DNA from: an uncultured Collinsella sp.
GTDB taxonomy: Bacteria > Actinomycetota > Coriobacteriia > Coriobacteriales > Coriobacteriaceae
Length of the DNA: 64,000 bases
Direction: 5' to 3'
Assembly: GCA_900544135.1 (NCBI GenBank)
Contig: UQTU01000011.1
Span: 1 to 64,000, forward strand
The notes under the pieces: generated by a model
Told to the model about the DNA's origin: nothing
Seen by the model: the letters and a program-made list of their open reading frames with translations, nothing else
Databases searched by the model: none
In this document: positions 27,725 to 36,737 of the stretch, piece after piece
How positions within the stretch are numbered: the stretch's first letter is position 1
Layout of the letters: each line of letters starts with the position of its first letter
Made by a program: the position numbers and the translations under genes

Positions 27725-29178
27725 CGAGCAATCGCCTTCTTAACGCACGCGACGAGCGTCGATGCCGCCGTCTCGATATCGCGGTCGCCCACGAGTGTGC
27801 GCACGTCAAACAGGACGCGATCGTGCGAGGCGCGCGTGACGACCGGCGTGTCGAAATCTTGGACGAGCGAGCGCTTGAGTGCGTCAACGGAAAGACGCTC
27901 ATCGACGAGGCGCACGGCAACGCACATGGTGGGCAGCTCCACGGTAGGCAGCGAGCCGCCACCAGGGGTCGACGATTCCTCGACGATCTCCACCTGAACG
28001 GCACACGGGTAGCCAGCCTTATCGAGCCCGGCGACCATACGATCGCGCAGCTTGCGGGCACGTCGCTCCAAATGGGCCTGCGGCAGCGTAAGCATGCTGA
28101 GCACCGGAATATCGCGATGGGCAACATCGGCGCCGTCCATGTAGATACGCAGCGTGGCCTCGAGCGCCGTCAGCGCGAGCTTGCCCGGGCGCAGGGCGCG
28201 CATAAGCGGATGTGACCCACAGGCCTGGACCAGATTGCGACGGCCCATGATAATGCCCGCTTGTGCGGCACCGAGCAGTTTATCGCCCGAGCACGACACC
28301 AGATCGAGCCCTGCCAAAACCGAAGCCGGCGTGGTTTCTTCGCCGCCGCGCACCAAGATGTCGTCGGGCAACAGCGCGCCCGACCCCTGGTCCTCGTAGA
28401 ACAGCAGGCCATGCTTGTGGGCCAGAGCGGCAAGCTCCCGAGAGCCCACCTCCTCGTGAAAGCCCTCGATGCGATAGTTGGAAGGATGGACCTTGAGGAT
28501 CATCGCCGTATCGGGCGTGATGGCGCGCTCATAGTCGTCCAAATGCGTGCGGTTGGTGGCGCCGACCTCGACGAGTTTGGCGCCCGAAGCCGCCATGACA
28601 TCGGGGATGCGGAAGCTGCCGCCGATCTCGACAAGCTCGCCGCGGCTGACGATGACCTCCTTGCCTGCGGCATGGGTCGCCAGCACCAGCAGTACCGCGG
28701 CGGCGTTGTTGTTGACCACGAGCGCGTCCTCGGCACCGGTGAGCGAGCGGATGAGCTGCGCGGCATGCTCTTTGCGCGATCCGCGCGAACAGGTGTCCAC
28801 ACTGTACTCGAGCGTGCTGTACCCGCGCGCAACCTCGGCCACGGCCTTGGCGACCGACTCCGCGAGCGGGGCGCGGCCCAAGTTGGTATGGATAACCACA
28901 CCCGTGGCGTTAACTGCGGGACGCAGGCTCGGCAGCGCGGAGCGGTGCGCACGAAATTCAATGGCCGAGGCCAGGTCGCGCTTAGAGCGCGGGGCGGCAC
29001 CGGCGCGAATGGCGGCGCGCTCCTCGTCGAGCTCGGCCGTCACGGCAGCATGGACCACCGCGTCGCAGGTCTCCCCCGCCGCCTTCACCACCGGCCACTC
29101 GGCAAGCAGCTCGTTGACGGAAGGAATAGCGCGAAGGCGGGCGCGTACCTCATCGGACATGTTCTGGCTATCGCTCAT
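27721..29178 (-). CDS. selA: L-seryl-tRNA(Sec) selenium transferase
   Basis: This is a PLP enzyme of 485 residues that converts seryl-tRNA-Sec to selenocysteyl-tRNA-Sec with selenophosphate. The N-terminal RAIPSVNELLAEW is the tRNA-Sec recognition part. NATGVVIHTNLGRAPL marks the fold type I core, and the PLP lysine is in CSGDKLLGAAQAG. AAAGG lies 8 nt before the ATG. It is followed by selB with a 4-nt overlap and preceded by the orphan molybdopterin oxidoreductase. Confidence 0.96.
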   Translation of the reverse strand: MSDSQNMSDEVRARLRAIPSVNELLAEWPVVKAAGETCDAVVHAAVTAELDEERAAIRAGAAPRSKRDLASAIEFRAHRSALPSLRPAVNATGVVIHTNLGRAPLAESVAKAVAEVARGYSTLEYSVDTCSRGSRKEHAAQLIRSLTGAEDALVVNNNAAAVLLVLATHAAGKEVIVSRGELVEIGGSFRIPDVMAASGAKLVEVGATNRTHLDDYERAITPDTAMILKVHPSNYRIEGFHEEVGSRELAALAHKHGLLFYEDQGSGALLPDDILVRGGEETTPASVLAGLDLVSCSGDKLLGAAQAGIIMGRRNLVQACGSHPLMRALRPGKLALTALEATLRIYMDGADVAHRDIPVLSMLTLPQAHLERRARKLRDRMVAGLDKAGYPCAVQVEIVEESSTPGGGSLPTVELPTMCVAVRLVDERLSVDALKRSLVQDFDTPVVTRASHDRVLFDVRTLVGDRDIETAASTLVACVKKAIAR

Positions 29179-29254
29179 GTGCGGCCTTTCAAAACCAAAG
29201 GTGAATCAATCGTTCGAACGTCAAACTATCAGCCAATTCGATCGGCTGAGTCAA

Positions 29255-31372
29255 TCAATCGCTATTATCCTCGCGCGCCGCGATCTTTTCCACGCGAACG
29301 GCGTTTTCCTGGGTGAGCGCGGCGCCCGTCAACGGGTCCCAACGCAACGGTGTATGGTCGAGCGGGCCGACGCCCAAGGCTTGAGCGCCGCCGGCATCGG
29401 CGCCAAACGAACGCCCACCGGGGGCGGCCGAGGTGAAGATGCACGCCGGATGCAGATACGGCGTCGTCTCCACGCGCACGCGGTCGCGGCCCATATCGCT
29501 CACGAGCTCGACGATCTCGCCGTCGGCGATGCCCATGTGCGCAGCAGCATCGGCATTCATCTGCACGGCATCCAGGTCCGATCCAGCCTCGGCGGCACCT
29601 TGAGCCGCAAGCCTGCGCGAGGTGTGCGACTCAAAGGGACGGTTGCCACTAATGAGGCGAAACATCCCCGGGCCGGGCTCCACCATGGGCGCAATCCAGT
29701 TGGGCACACGACCCATGCCGACTCGTTCCCATACGTCGCTTGCCAGCGCAATTTTGCCGCCGGCAAGCGGAATCACCGGCTCACCCGTGCGCGACGGCAG
29801 CGCCACGCCCGTATCGGCCCAGCCGCGCTCCTTGAGCTCGTCCAGATCGATCCCAAAAGGCGCCACCTGGGCAGCCGCCAGATCGTCAGACGTAAACTGG
29901 AAATACTCGCCCACGCCACACGCCTGCGCCAGACCGGCAAAAATCTCCCGACCGGGACGTGTGTCGTCATGCTGCACAGGCAGCACGGCGTTGCGGTAGA
30001 ACACGCGCGCATCGTTGGTGCCTATCACCGTTCCAACGCCACGGTCGGCCTCCAGATACGTCACGTCGGGCAGCACGAAGTCAGAAGCGCGCGCTGTCTC
30101 GGACCAGCGAATATCAACGGTCACGAGCAAGTCGAGCTGTTGCAAAATACCCAACCAAGCCTGCGCATTGCCATAGCCCGCACCGGGGTTACTGGCATAG
30201 ACGATGAGCCCACGCAAATCGCCGGCAAGAATCGACTGACCGATGGTCGTGCACAGTCCGCGCACCGGATCGACCAGTGGATAGCGCTCGGACCCCAACT
30301 TGGGCTCACGTGGCATCGACGGCGTCGCAAAACGCGCAGGGTCCAAATCGCCCAACGCAAGCGGCGTGGGCGGGTTGAGGGCACCGCCCGCGTGTCCGAT
30401 GCAGCCCAGCAGCACATCGATCAGACAAATCGCGCGCGCGGTCTGGGTGCTATTGGCATACGCGATACCGATGCCGCCATGAAAGCCCGCATCCACCACA
30501 GCGGCAGGCGCGGCGGCAGCCAGATCGCGCGCCGTCGCGATAATCTCTGCGGCCGGCACGTCGCACATCGACTCGGCCCACTCGGGCGTCCAAACAGCAG
30601 CCGCCTGCGCCAGCTCGCCAAAACCCGTGGTATAGCGGGTCACGAACTCATGGTCATACAGGCCCTCGGCAATCAAGACATGCGCAATGCCCAGCAGCAA
30701 GGCCAGGTCACAGCCCGGGCGCACGCGCAGCCAGCGGTCGGCAAGCGCAGCCGAGCCACTGCGCCGGGGGTCGACCACGATAATCTTCGCCCCACGGCGA
30801 CGGGCATCGTTGAGCGCATCAACGGTCCCCATCGTCGACGAATCGACGATGGAACGCCCCAGGTACATGATGCAATCGGTGTGCGCCAGGTCGGAGGCGG
30901 GGCTGTAGCCCAGGCTGTGCTCCCAACCGGTGAGACGGCTTACCTCGCAGGCGCCATCGGCACCGTACACGTTGGGCGAACCCAGCGCATGCATAAGGCG
31001 ATAGGCCCAGTAGCGGTCGAACGAGGGAACGCCGAGCGTCATGCCCAGCGCACGAGGCCCGCACTCGTCAACAATCCCCAAAAGACGCTCGGCAATCTGA
31101 GCAAACGCCTCGTCCCAGGTAATCGCATCAAACCCCGAGCCATCCCGGCGGCGTCGCATAGGGTGCACGATGCGGTCGCGCTCGTCAAACGGCATTGCCA
31201 GGCGATGCCGTCCGCGGGCGCACAGGGCGCGCGCCGCGCACGGATGCCCCGGCACCGGCAACTCAGCCACCACGCGACCGCCCTCAACGCGTGCCGCAAA
31301 GGCGCAATCGGCATAGCATCCCCCGCATGTGGTCACCACGGCGCGACCGTCACGCTTCACAGCAGATGCCAT
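29255..31372 (-). CDS. Orphan molybdopterin oxidoreductase (DMSO-reductase family)
   Basis: This catalytic subunit of about 705 residues has no partner subunits beside it. The N-terminus carries a [4Fe-4S] motif, CGGCYADC with a later CARG. GADGACEVSR near residue 150 supplies the probable molybdenum-ligand cysteine, as in polysulfide/thiosulfate reductase-type enzymes; it uses Cys, not selenocysteine. MGD-binding stretches (YLGRSIVDSS, VVDPRRSGSA, the C-terminal DHTPLRW) are present. No Tat signal is seen, so it is probably cytoplasmic. ATG 31372 is preferred because AAGGGG is 8 nt upstream; ATG 31390 is the other option. It is set between focA and selA; the substrate is unknown. Confidence 0.82.
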   Translation of the reverse strand: MASAVKRDGRAVVTTCGGCYADCAFAARVEGGRVVAELPVPGHPCAARALCARGRHRLAMPFDERDRIVHPMRRRRDGSGFDAITWDEAFAQIAERLLGIVDECGPRALGMTLGVPSFDRYWAYRLMHALGSPNVYGADGACEVSRLTGWEHSLGYSPASDLAHTDCIMYLGRSIVDSSTMGTVDALNDARRRGAKIIVVDPRRSGSAALADRWLRVRPGCDLALLLGIAHVLIAEGLYDHEFVTRYTTGFGELAQAAAVWTPEWAESMCDVPAAEIIATARDLAAAAPAAVVDAGFHGGIGIAYANSTQTARAICLIDVLLGCIGHAGGALNPPTPLALGDLDPARFATPSMPREPKLGSERYPLVDPVRGLCTTIGQSILAGDLRGLIVYASNPGAGYGNAQAWLGILQQLDLLVTVDIRWSETARASDFVLPDVTYLEADRGVGTVIGTNDARVFYRNAVLPVQHDDTRPGREIFAGLAQACGVGEYFQFTSDDLAAAQVAPFGIDLDELKERGWADTGVALPSRTGEPVIPLAGGKIALASDVWERVGMGRVPNWIAPMVEPGPGMFRLISGNRPFESHTSRRLAAQGAAEAGSDLDAVQMNADAAAHMGIADGEIVELVSDMGRDRVRVETTPYLHPACIFTSAAPGGRSFGADAGGAQALGVGPLDHTPLRWDPLTGAALTQENAVRVEKIAAREDNSD

Positions 31373-31434
31373 CTCGATTACCCCTTTCACAAGCCAAACA
31401 CAACAGACCGACAGCCCGGGAACGAGCCCCAGGC

Positions 31435-31472
31435 CAAAAAAGCCTCCCGCACGGCAACGCCCCGCGGGAGGC
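31435..31472 (-). terminator. Terminator after focA
   Basis: The minus-strand stem GCCTCCCGC/GCGGGAGGC is followed by six T. It lies 23 nt after the focA stop and closes the formate hydrogenlyase operon. Confidence 0.88.
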
Positions 31473-31494
31473 CCAACGTCAAACAGGCGATACC

Positions 31495-32334
31495 TTACGC
31501 CTCGGACTTCTTGGCGTAGATAAACCAGTAGCCGAGCGCGACCAGAACCGCGCCGCCCACGATGTTGCCCAGCGTGGCGGCGGACAGGTTAAACGCAATG
31601 CCCGCGGCGTTGAGCGCATCGGCGCCGGCGACGTCGGCGCCATAGCCGCACGCGTGCATCACGGCACCCATGGGCAAAAAGTACATATTGGCAACGCAGT
31701 GCTCAAAACCGCAGGCCACAAAGGCGGCGATGGGCAGCAGAATGCCCACAACCTTATCGACCACGGTCTTGCCGGCGGTACCGATCCACACGGCCAGGCA
31801 CACAAAGATGTTGCACAGGATGCCGCGGAAGAAGATCGTCACCCAGTCGACCGTCACCTTGCCGGCGGCGACGCTCACCATGGAATTGGCGACCGCCTCG
31901 CCGTTAAGCTTGTAAATGCCGGCCATGTACACCAAAAAGACGATGAACAGGGCACCGACAAAGTTACCAAGCCACACGACGAGCCATGCCCTGAGCATCT
32001 GGACCAGGGTGATTTTTTTGCTCTTGAGCGCGCAGACCATAAGCGAATTACCGGTAAACAGCTCGGCGCCACACACCAGCACCAGCACCAGGCCCAGGCA
32101 AAAGCACAGGCCGCCCACGACGCGCTGAGCGCCCCAGCCCAGCGTGCTATCGCTCAAGAACACGGTAAAGAACAGGCCGCCGAAGGCAATAAACGCACCG
32201 GCGAACATTGCCAACAGAAAGGCCTTTGCGACCGGCAGGTTGGCCTTGGTCACGCCGGCGACCTCGGTCTTGGCCTCGATCGCGACGGGCGCCAGGCAAT
32301 CGGGAGCGGGATATTCTGCCTTGGAATCTGCCAT
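31495..32334 (-). CDS. focA: Formate/nitrite transporter family channel
   Basis: The 279-residue membrane protein has six predicted helices and the family signatures AELFTGNSLMV and FEHCVANMYFLPMG, the latter with the central-gate histidine. It is a pentameric aquaporin-like channel. Being at the end of the formate hydrogenlyase operon, it most likely moves formate in or out. The ATG at 32334 has a weak AAGAAG site; an extension to 32367 is less likely. Confidence 0.92.
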   Translation of the reverse strand: MADSKAEYPAPDCLAPVAIEAKTEVAGVTKANLPVAKAFLLAMFAGAFIAFGGLFFTVFLSDSTLGWGAQRVVGGLCFCLGLVLVLVCGAELFTGNSLMVCALKSKKITLVQMLRAWLVVWLGNFVGALFIVFLVYMAGIYKLNGEAVANSMVSVAAGKVTVDWVTIFFRGILCNIFVCLAVWIGTAGKTVVDKVVGILLPIAAFVACGFEHCVANMYFLPMGAVMHACGYGADVAGADALNAAGIAFNLSAATLGNIVGGAVLVALGYWFIYAKKSEA

Positions 32335-32376
32335 GTCAATCACTTCTTTCCTAATCAGCAGGGACAAGCGCTCCTA

Positions 32377-32877
32377 TTACTCTTGCCCCAAGCGGACAAA
32401 GTGGGAAAAGTCGTTGGCGGCCACGGCGTCGTACACGGCGTCGACGGCGTCAAAGACCTCCGGGGACATGGGGTTGTAGAACTCCGTGTCGCCCGGCTGA
32501 ATCCCAACGAAGACGATATCATCACACGATTGTTCGATTTCCTCGATCAGAATCGACAAAGGAAGCGAATGCGTGGTGAACATCGACTTGCGGGCCACAT
32601 CGCGCTTGTCGAGCAAGCGGATGGACCCGACGGGCAGCGCCATGTCGGCGGCATCGACCAAAACCAAACGCGGCGGACGCTCGCGCTTGACCTCGATGAT
32701 GTCGTCCTCGGGCGTTTGCCCGCCGTCGATGGTGTACCAACCGGCGATGGGCGCGTCCTCCATCTTTTTGGAGAGCACGGGGCCGGCGGCATCGTCGGCA
32801 CGCAGCACGCTTCCCGCCGTGAGCACGATACCCGCAAACGGGGCTCCGTTCACACGTCCATCTACAACGCGACCCAT
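32377..32877 (-). CDS. hycI: Hydrogenase maturation endopeptidase
   Basis: The 166-residue protease trims the C-terminus of the hydrogenase large subunit after nickel insertion. It matches HycI along its length: ADDAAGPVLSKKMEDAP, WYTIDGGQTPEDDI, LVDAADMALPVGSIRLLD, FTTHSLPLSILI and VGIQPGDTEFYNPMSPEV. Nickel-sensing Asp and His residues are in these stretches. Compared with E. coli, the N-terminal region reads TAGSVLRADDAAG where GNSxxxDDGAG is usual. Its start overlaps the hycH stop (TAATG). Confidence 0.93.
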   Translation of the reverse strand: MGRVVDGRVNGAPFAGIVLTAGSVLRADDAAGPVLSKKMEDAPIAGWYTIDGGQTPEDDIIEVKRERPPRLVLVDAADMALPVGSIRLLDKRDVARKSMFTTHSLPLSILIEEIEQSCDDIVFVGIQPGDTEFYNPMSPEVFDAVDAVYDAVAANDFSHFVRLGQE

Positions 32878-33458
32878 TACTGCAACCTTCCCGTCAGATA
32901 CACGCCCGACACATCGCGCACGCGCTCAACCAGATCGCGAAACTTCATCAGAAACGCGACCTGCTGGGCATGCAGGCCAAAGTCGTCGTCGAACACCGAG
33001 ATGCCGGCCTTGGCCGACCCGCGAAAACCGCGCTCGTCGAGCAGCGCATCGCAGGCCTCGAGCAGCGACGGCACCGCCGCCTTGTCGAGCTGGCACTCGC
33101 CAAAGGAGCGGATGGCCTCGAACTTGGTCTTGGCCTCCCCCTCCGGCAGCGCGTCGACGAGCGAATAGAAGACATCCACCGGCACCGACAGGCGCGGCTC
33201 AAAGCAGTCGAGCACGCCGGTGTGGTGGCCCACGGCGAGCGTGTAGTACAGCACGTCGCAGGCCTCCTGGGGAACGTCTTCCTCGGTCTCCACAAACTTA
33301 CGCGTGAGCTCGTAAAAGACCACTTGGTCGGGCGCATGGCCCAGGCAGGGGTCGGCGACGCCCTCGGCGGCCTCGTCGCTTGCGCGCAAGGCATCGCCAA
33401 AGGAGCCGCCGAGCATACCGGGGCCCGCAAAGTAACCAGAGCGGTCCGTGAGCTCCAT
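32877..33458 (-). CDS. hycH: Formate hydrogenlyase maturation protein HycH
   Basis: The 193-residue protein resembles HycH in VVFYELTRKFVE, VLYYTLAVGHHTGVLDC and the C-terminal GVYLTGRL. HycH assists large-subunit maturation in E. coli; the exact step is not known. About 40 residues are added at the N-terminus compared with E. coli. It starts directly after the small-subunit gene stop and overlaps hycI, so expression is coupled to the complex. Confidence 0.88.
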   Translation of the reverse strand: MELTDRSGYFAGPGMLGGSFGDALRASDEAAEGVADPCLGHAPDQVVFYELTRKFVETEEDVPQEACDVLYYTLAVGHHTGVLDCFEPRLSVPVDVFYSLVDALPEGEAKTKFEAIRSFGECQLDKAAVPSLLEACDALLDERGFRGSAKAGISVFDDDFGLHAQQVAFLMKFRDLVERVRDVSGVYLTGRLQ

Positions 33459-34241
33459 CTAGCGACCTCCGGCCAGCACCAGATCCTGCAGCGCCGAGTA
33501 GACCTCAACGCGGCGAGGATCGTCCTGCTTATCGATGAGCAGCGCCATGGCACCGCGGATATCGCCCTTGGGCGCGCCCTCGAGCGTATCCATAAACTCG
33601 TTGGCCAGGTCGCGGCCGTAACGGTAGCCGCTCATGGCGCGAGCCTCGCGCTCGATGGCAACGCGCAGCTTGTACGGCACGCCGGGGTGCAGGATATCGG
33701 CCTGCTCGCCGGCGGCCTCCACCGTGGTCTCGGCATGGAGCTTTTGGTCCAGCAGACCGAGCGCAATGGCAAAGCCGTAGATGGTCTGCGCGGGGCTGGG
33801 CGGGCAGCCGGGGATGTAGACATCGACCGGCAGAATCTTGTCCGTGCCGCCCCAGACGCAGTAGTTGTCGTAGAAGATACCACCGGTGCAACCGCACGCG
33901 CCATAGGACACCACGATCTTGGGATCGGGTGCGGCCTCAAAGGCGCGCAGGGCCGGCATGCGCATGGCACGCGTCACGGCGCCGGTGTACAGCAGCACAT
34001 CGGCGTGACGGGGCGAAGGCACGACCTTGATGCCAAAGCGCTCGACGTCGAAGACGGGCGTGATGGAACCGAAGATCTCGATCTCGCAGCCGTTGCAGCC
34101 GCCGCAGTCGACACGGTAGACGTACACCGAGCGCTTGATCTTCTTAAGAAGAGTCGCCTTGGCCTTCTCGATGCTCTCGTCGAGCTCGATCTTGGTCGGG
34201 CGGTACTGAAGCCGCTCGGGCAAAAGCGTGGGTTCGGCCAT
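33459..34241 (-). CDS. hyfI: Hydrogenase small subunit, NuoB-like (HyfI/HycG)
   Basis: The 260-residue protein carries the proximal [4Fe-4S] cluster next to the nickel-iron site. Ligands are visible in VDCGGCNGCEIE, YGACGCTGG and IPGCPPSPAQ. It is a group 4 small subunit without the Tat signal of uptake hydrogenases, as expected for a cytoplasmic-facing enzyme. It starts 2 nt after the ferredoxin subunit gene. Confidence 0.95.
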   Translation of the reverse strand: MAEPTLLPERLQYRPTKIELDESIEKAKATLLKKIKRSVYVYRVDCGGCNGCEIEIFGSITPVFDVERFGIKVVPSPRHADVLLYTGAVTRAMRMPALRAFEAAPDPKIVVSYGACGCTGGIFYDNYCVWGGTDKILPVDVYIPGCPPSPAQTIYGFAIALGLLDQKLHAETTVEAAGEQADILHPGVPYKLRVAIEREARAMSGYRYGRDLANEFMDTLEGAPKGDIRGAMALLIDKQDDPRRVEVYSALQDLVLAGGR

Positions 34242-34243
34242 GG

Positions 34244-34960
34244 TTACTCCTCCTTCGTTTCAAAATCCATGATGATGCCCTCGACCGGCGCCGGACCGGC
34301 GGGGATCTCGGGCGCATCGGGGGTGAGCTCGCGGGCGACATACTCCGGGGTCACGCCGTGGCCGCCCAGATACTCCATGCCGGGGCCCTGGGGCTCACCG
34401 GACGCAAGCGTCTCGTTGGCAGCCATGCCGCGCGCGTTGCCGGTCTTTACGGCCGAAGCGGCGCGCAGGGCATCGAGCTCGCGCTTGCACTCCTGGCACA
34501 TACCGACGGTACGGGCGGCCTGCTCGGCCTCCATGCCGCCGGCCTTTTGCAGCAGGCGCTTGGCGTAGTCGATCTCCTTGTGCGGGGCAAACGGCTTGCC
34601 GCAACGCGAGCAGTGCTCGAGCGTATAGACGCTCTTGCTGGTGAGGTCGTCCTTGCTCATGACGGCCAGCTCAAACTCCTCGGTGAGCTTGATGGCCTCC
34701 ATGGGGCAGGCCTCCTCGCAGCGGCCGCAAAAGATGCAGCGGCCGTAGTCGATCGACCAGGTGATGGTATCGGCCGCAAGGTCGGTGTCCATGCGAATGG
34801 CATCGGCCGGGCACGCCACGCCGCAGGCACCGCAGGCGATGCAGAGCTCGGCGTTGTGCTCGGGCTTGCCGCGCATGTCCTTATTGGTGGGGAACGGCGC
34901 AAACGGGTACTTGACCGTCGCGTCGCCGGCCTTGGCGTTGACCTTCCAAAGCTTCAGCAT
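34244..34960 (-). CDS. hyfH: Hydrogenase [4Fe-4S] ferredoxin subunit, NuoI-like (HyfH/HycF)
   Basis: The 238-residue protein has two CxxCxxCxxxC clusters (CIACGACGVACP and CIFCGRCEEACP), then a CSRC...CQEC region that may bind zinc, and an Ala/Pro-rich tail. It links the formate dehydrogenase side to the small subunit. E. coli HycF/HyfH has about 180 residues, so the last 60 are extra. ATG 34960 is 1 nt after the large-subunit stop, without its own strong ribosome site, so translation is probably coupled. Confidence 0.93.
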   Translation of the reverse strand: MLKLWKVNAKAGDATVKYPFAPFPTNKDMRGKPEHNAELCIACGACGVACPADAIRMDTDLAADTITWSIDYGRCIFCGRCEEACPMEAIKLTEEFELAVMSKDDLTSKSVYTLEHCSRCGKPFAPHKEIDYAKRLLQKAGGMEAEQAARTVGMCQECKRELDALRAASAVKTGNARGMAANETLASGEPQGPGMEYLGGHGVTPEYVARELTPDAPEIPAGPAPVEGIIMDFETKEE

Positions 34961-34961
34961 A

Positions 34962-36734
34962 TTAGAGCGCCTCCTCATCGAGCGGAGCGGCCATGGTGCC
35001 CTCGCCCGCAAGCGGCGACTTGTCGCGCCAGACGTTCTCGAACTGTTCCTTGTCGAGCACATGGTCGCGCTTGGCGGCGACATCGGTCACCGTCACGCGG
35101 TCGGTGCAGGAGTAGCACGGGTCGAGAGAGCCGACGATCAGCGCCGCGTCGCCCACGGTGTTGCCGCGGAACATGTAGCGCAGGACCGGCCAGTTGCTGT
35201 ACGTGGCGGCCTTGGCGCGCCAGCGGTAGCACTTCTGGTTATTGCCGAGCATGGCCCAGTGCACGTCCTCGCCGCGCGGCGCCTCGGTGGCGCCGATGGC
35301 GTACTTGTGCGGGGTGTACTCCCAATCCGTGGTGAGGATGGGGCCCGACGGGCAGTTCTCGAGCATGGTCTCGATCATGTCGATCGAATCGTAGACCTCC
35401 TGGATGCGAACGGCGGTACGGCCGAAGGCATCGCAGGTGTCGGCCGTGGCAGCATGCATCTTTTGGACGTCCGGATCGGCGTAGCCGTCGAAGGGATGGT
35501 CAAAACGCACGTCGCGGGCATAGCCCGAGCCACGCATGAGCGGGCCGACCGGCGAGAAGTCGCGAGCGATCTTACGGTCCAGAATGCCGATGCCACTCGT
35601 ACGCTCAATAAAGTTGGGCGTGGAGAGCAAGACGTCGACGAGCTCCTGAACCTCGAAGCGCAGCTGGTGGATGGTCGTGAGCGTGGAGAGCTTCTGCTCG
35701 GCCAAAATGTCGCGACGCACGCCGCCGATTACGTTGAGACCGTAGGTCTTGCGGTGACCGGAGAGCTTCTCGGCCAGGTCCATGGACTTCTCGCGGACGC
35801 GGAAGAACTGCTGGAAGCCGGAGTCGAAACCCGTGTAGTGCGACGCCAGGCCAATGTTGAGCAGATGCGAGTGCAGACGCTCGACCTCGAGCATGATGGC
35901 GCGGATGTACTGGGCGCGCGGCGGAACATGGATGCCCTGGGCGCGCTCGACGGCCTCGGCATAGGCCACCGAGTGGGCGCAGCCGCAGATGCCGCAGATG
36001 CGGTCGGCGAGGAACGTCACGGCGTCATAGTTCAGGCGCGTCTCGGCGACCTTCTCCATGCCGCGGTGCACGTAGAACAGACGGTAGTCGGCGTCGACGA
36101 TCGTCTCGCCCTCAACGAACAGGCGGAAGTGGCCGGGCTCGTCGGAGGTAATGTGCAACGGGCCCATGGGGACAAGCGTCGTCTCCTTGCCCTTGGTATC
36201 GGCCAAGAACTCGTAGTTTTCCATGTCGCTCGCAGGAGCGGGACGGAAGCGGTAGTCCATGGAGTCCTTGCGCAGCGGGTACAGGCCGCTGGGCCAGTCA
36301 TCGGGCAGCACCAGGCGGCGACGATCGGGCAGACCCTCGGGAATCAAGCCGAACATGTCGCGCAGCTCGCGCTCGCCCCACACACAGGCGGGGACGAACG
36401 GTGTCACGGACGGGAACGTCATCTTGGCGGGATCGACCTCGGTGCGCACGGTCACCCAACCGGGATCCTCCCCCTCCATGGAGATGACATAGTACACGGC
36501 GTAACGGCCGCACAGGCTGCGCTCATCGTTGCCGATGATCACGGGAATCCAGCCGTAGCGCTCGTAGTACAGGTAGTGGACGGCCTCGGGCAGCTTGTCC
36601 TGCTTGACGGTGATCGTCAGCTGGTCCTCGCACTGCCACTCGACCTTCTCGATGCAGCCCGGAACAGCGCGGCGCAGGGCCTCGACATGGCTCTCGCAGC
36701 GACGGGCATACACCTTGTTCTCAGTTTCAATCAT
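34962..36734 (-). CDS. hyfG: Group 4 [NiFe]-hydrogenase large subunit (HyfG/HycE)
   Basis: The 590-residue subunit joins a NuoC-like N-terminal domain (to about 180) to a NuoD/hydrogenase large-subunit domain. The nickel ligands are in RICGICGCAHS and, near the end, DPCYSCTDRVTV. About 35 residues follow CTDR, which is the tail that HycI removes; E. coli HycE is cut after the matching arginine. It makes H2 from protons. It is the catalytic centre of the complex coded from 43398 to 33459. Confidence 0.96.
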   Translation of the reverse strand: MIETENKVYARRCESHVEALRRAVPGCIEKVEWQCEDQLTITVKQDKLPEAVHYLYYERYGWIPVIIGNDERSLCGRYAVYYVISMEGEDPGWVTVRTEVDPAKMTFPSVTPFVPACVWGERELRDMFGLIPEGLPDRRRLVLPDDWPSGLYPLRKDSMDYRFRPAPASDMENYEFLADTKGKETTLVPMGPLHITSDEPGHFRLFVEGETIVDADYRLFYVHRGMEKVAETRLNYDAVTFLADRICGICGCAHSVAYAEAVERAQGIHVPPRAQYIRAIMLEVERLHSHLLNIGLASHYTGFDSGFQQFFRVREKSMDLAEKLSGHRKTYGLNVIGGVRRDILAEQKLSTLTTIHQLRFEVQELVDVLLSTPNFIERTSGIGILDRKIARDFSPVGPLMRGSGYARDVRFDHPFDGYADPDVQKMHAATADTCDAFGRTAVRIQEVYDSIDMIETMLENCPSGPILTTDWEYTPHKYAIGATEAPRGEDVHWAMLGNNQKCYRWRAKAATYSNWPVLRYMFRGNTVGDAALIVGSLDPCYSCTDRVTVTDVAAKRDHVLDKEQFENVWRDKSPLAGEGTMAAPLDEEAL

Positions 36735-36737
36735 TCG

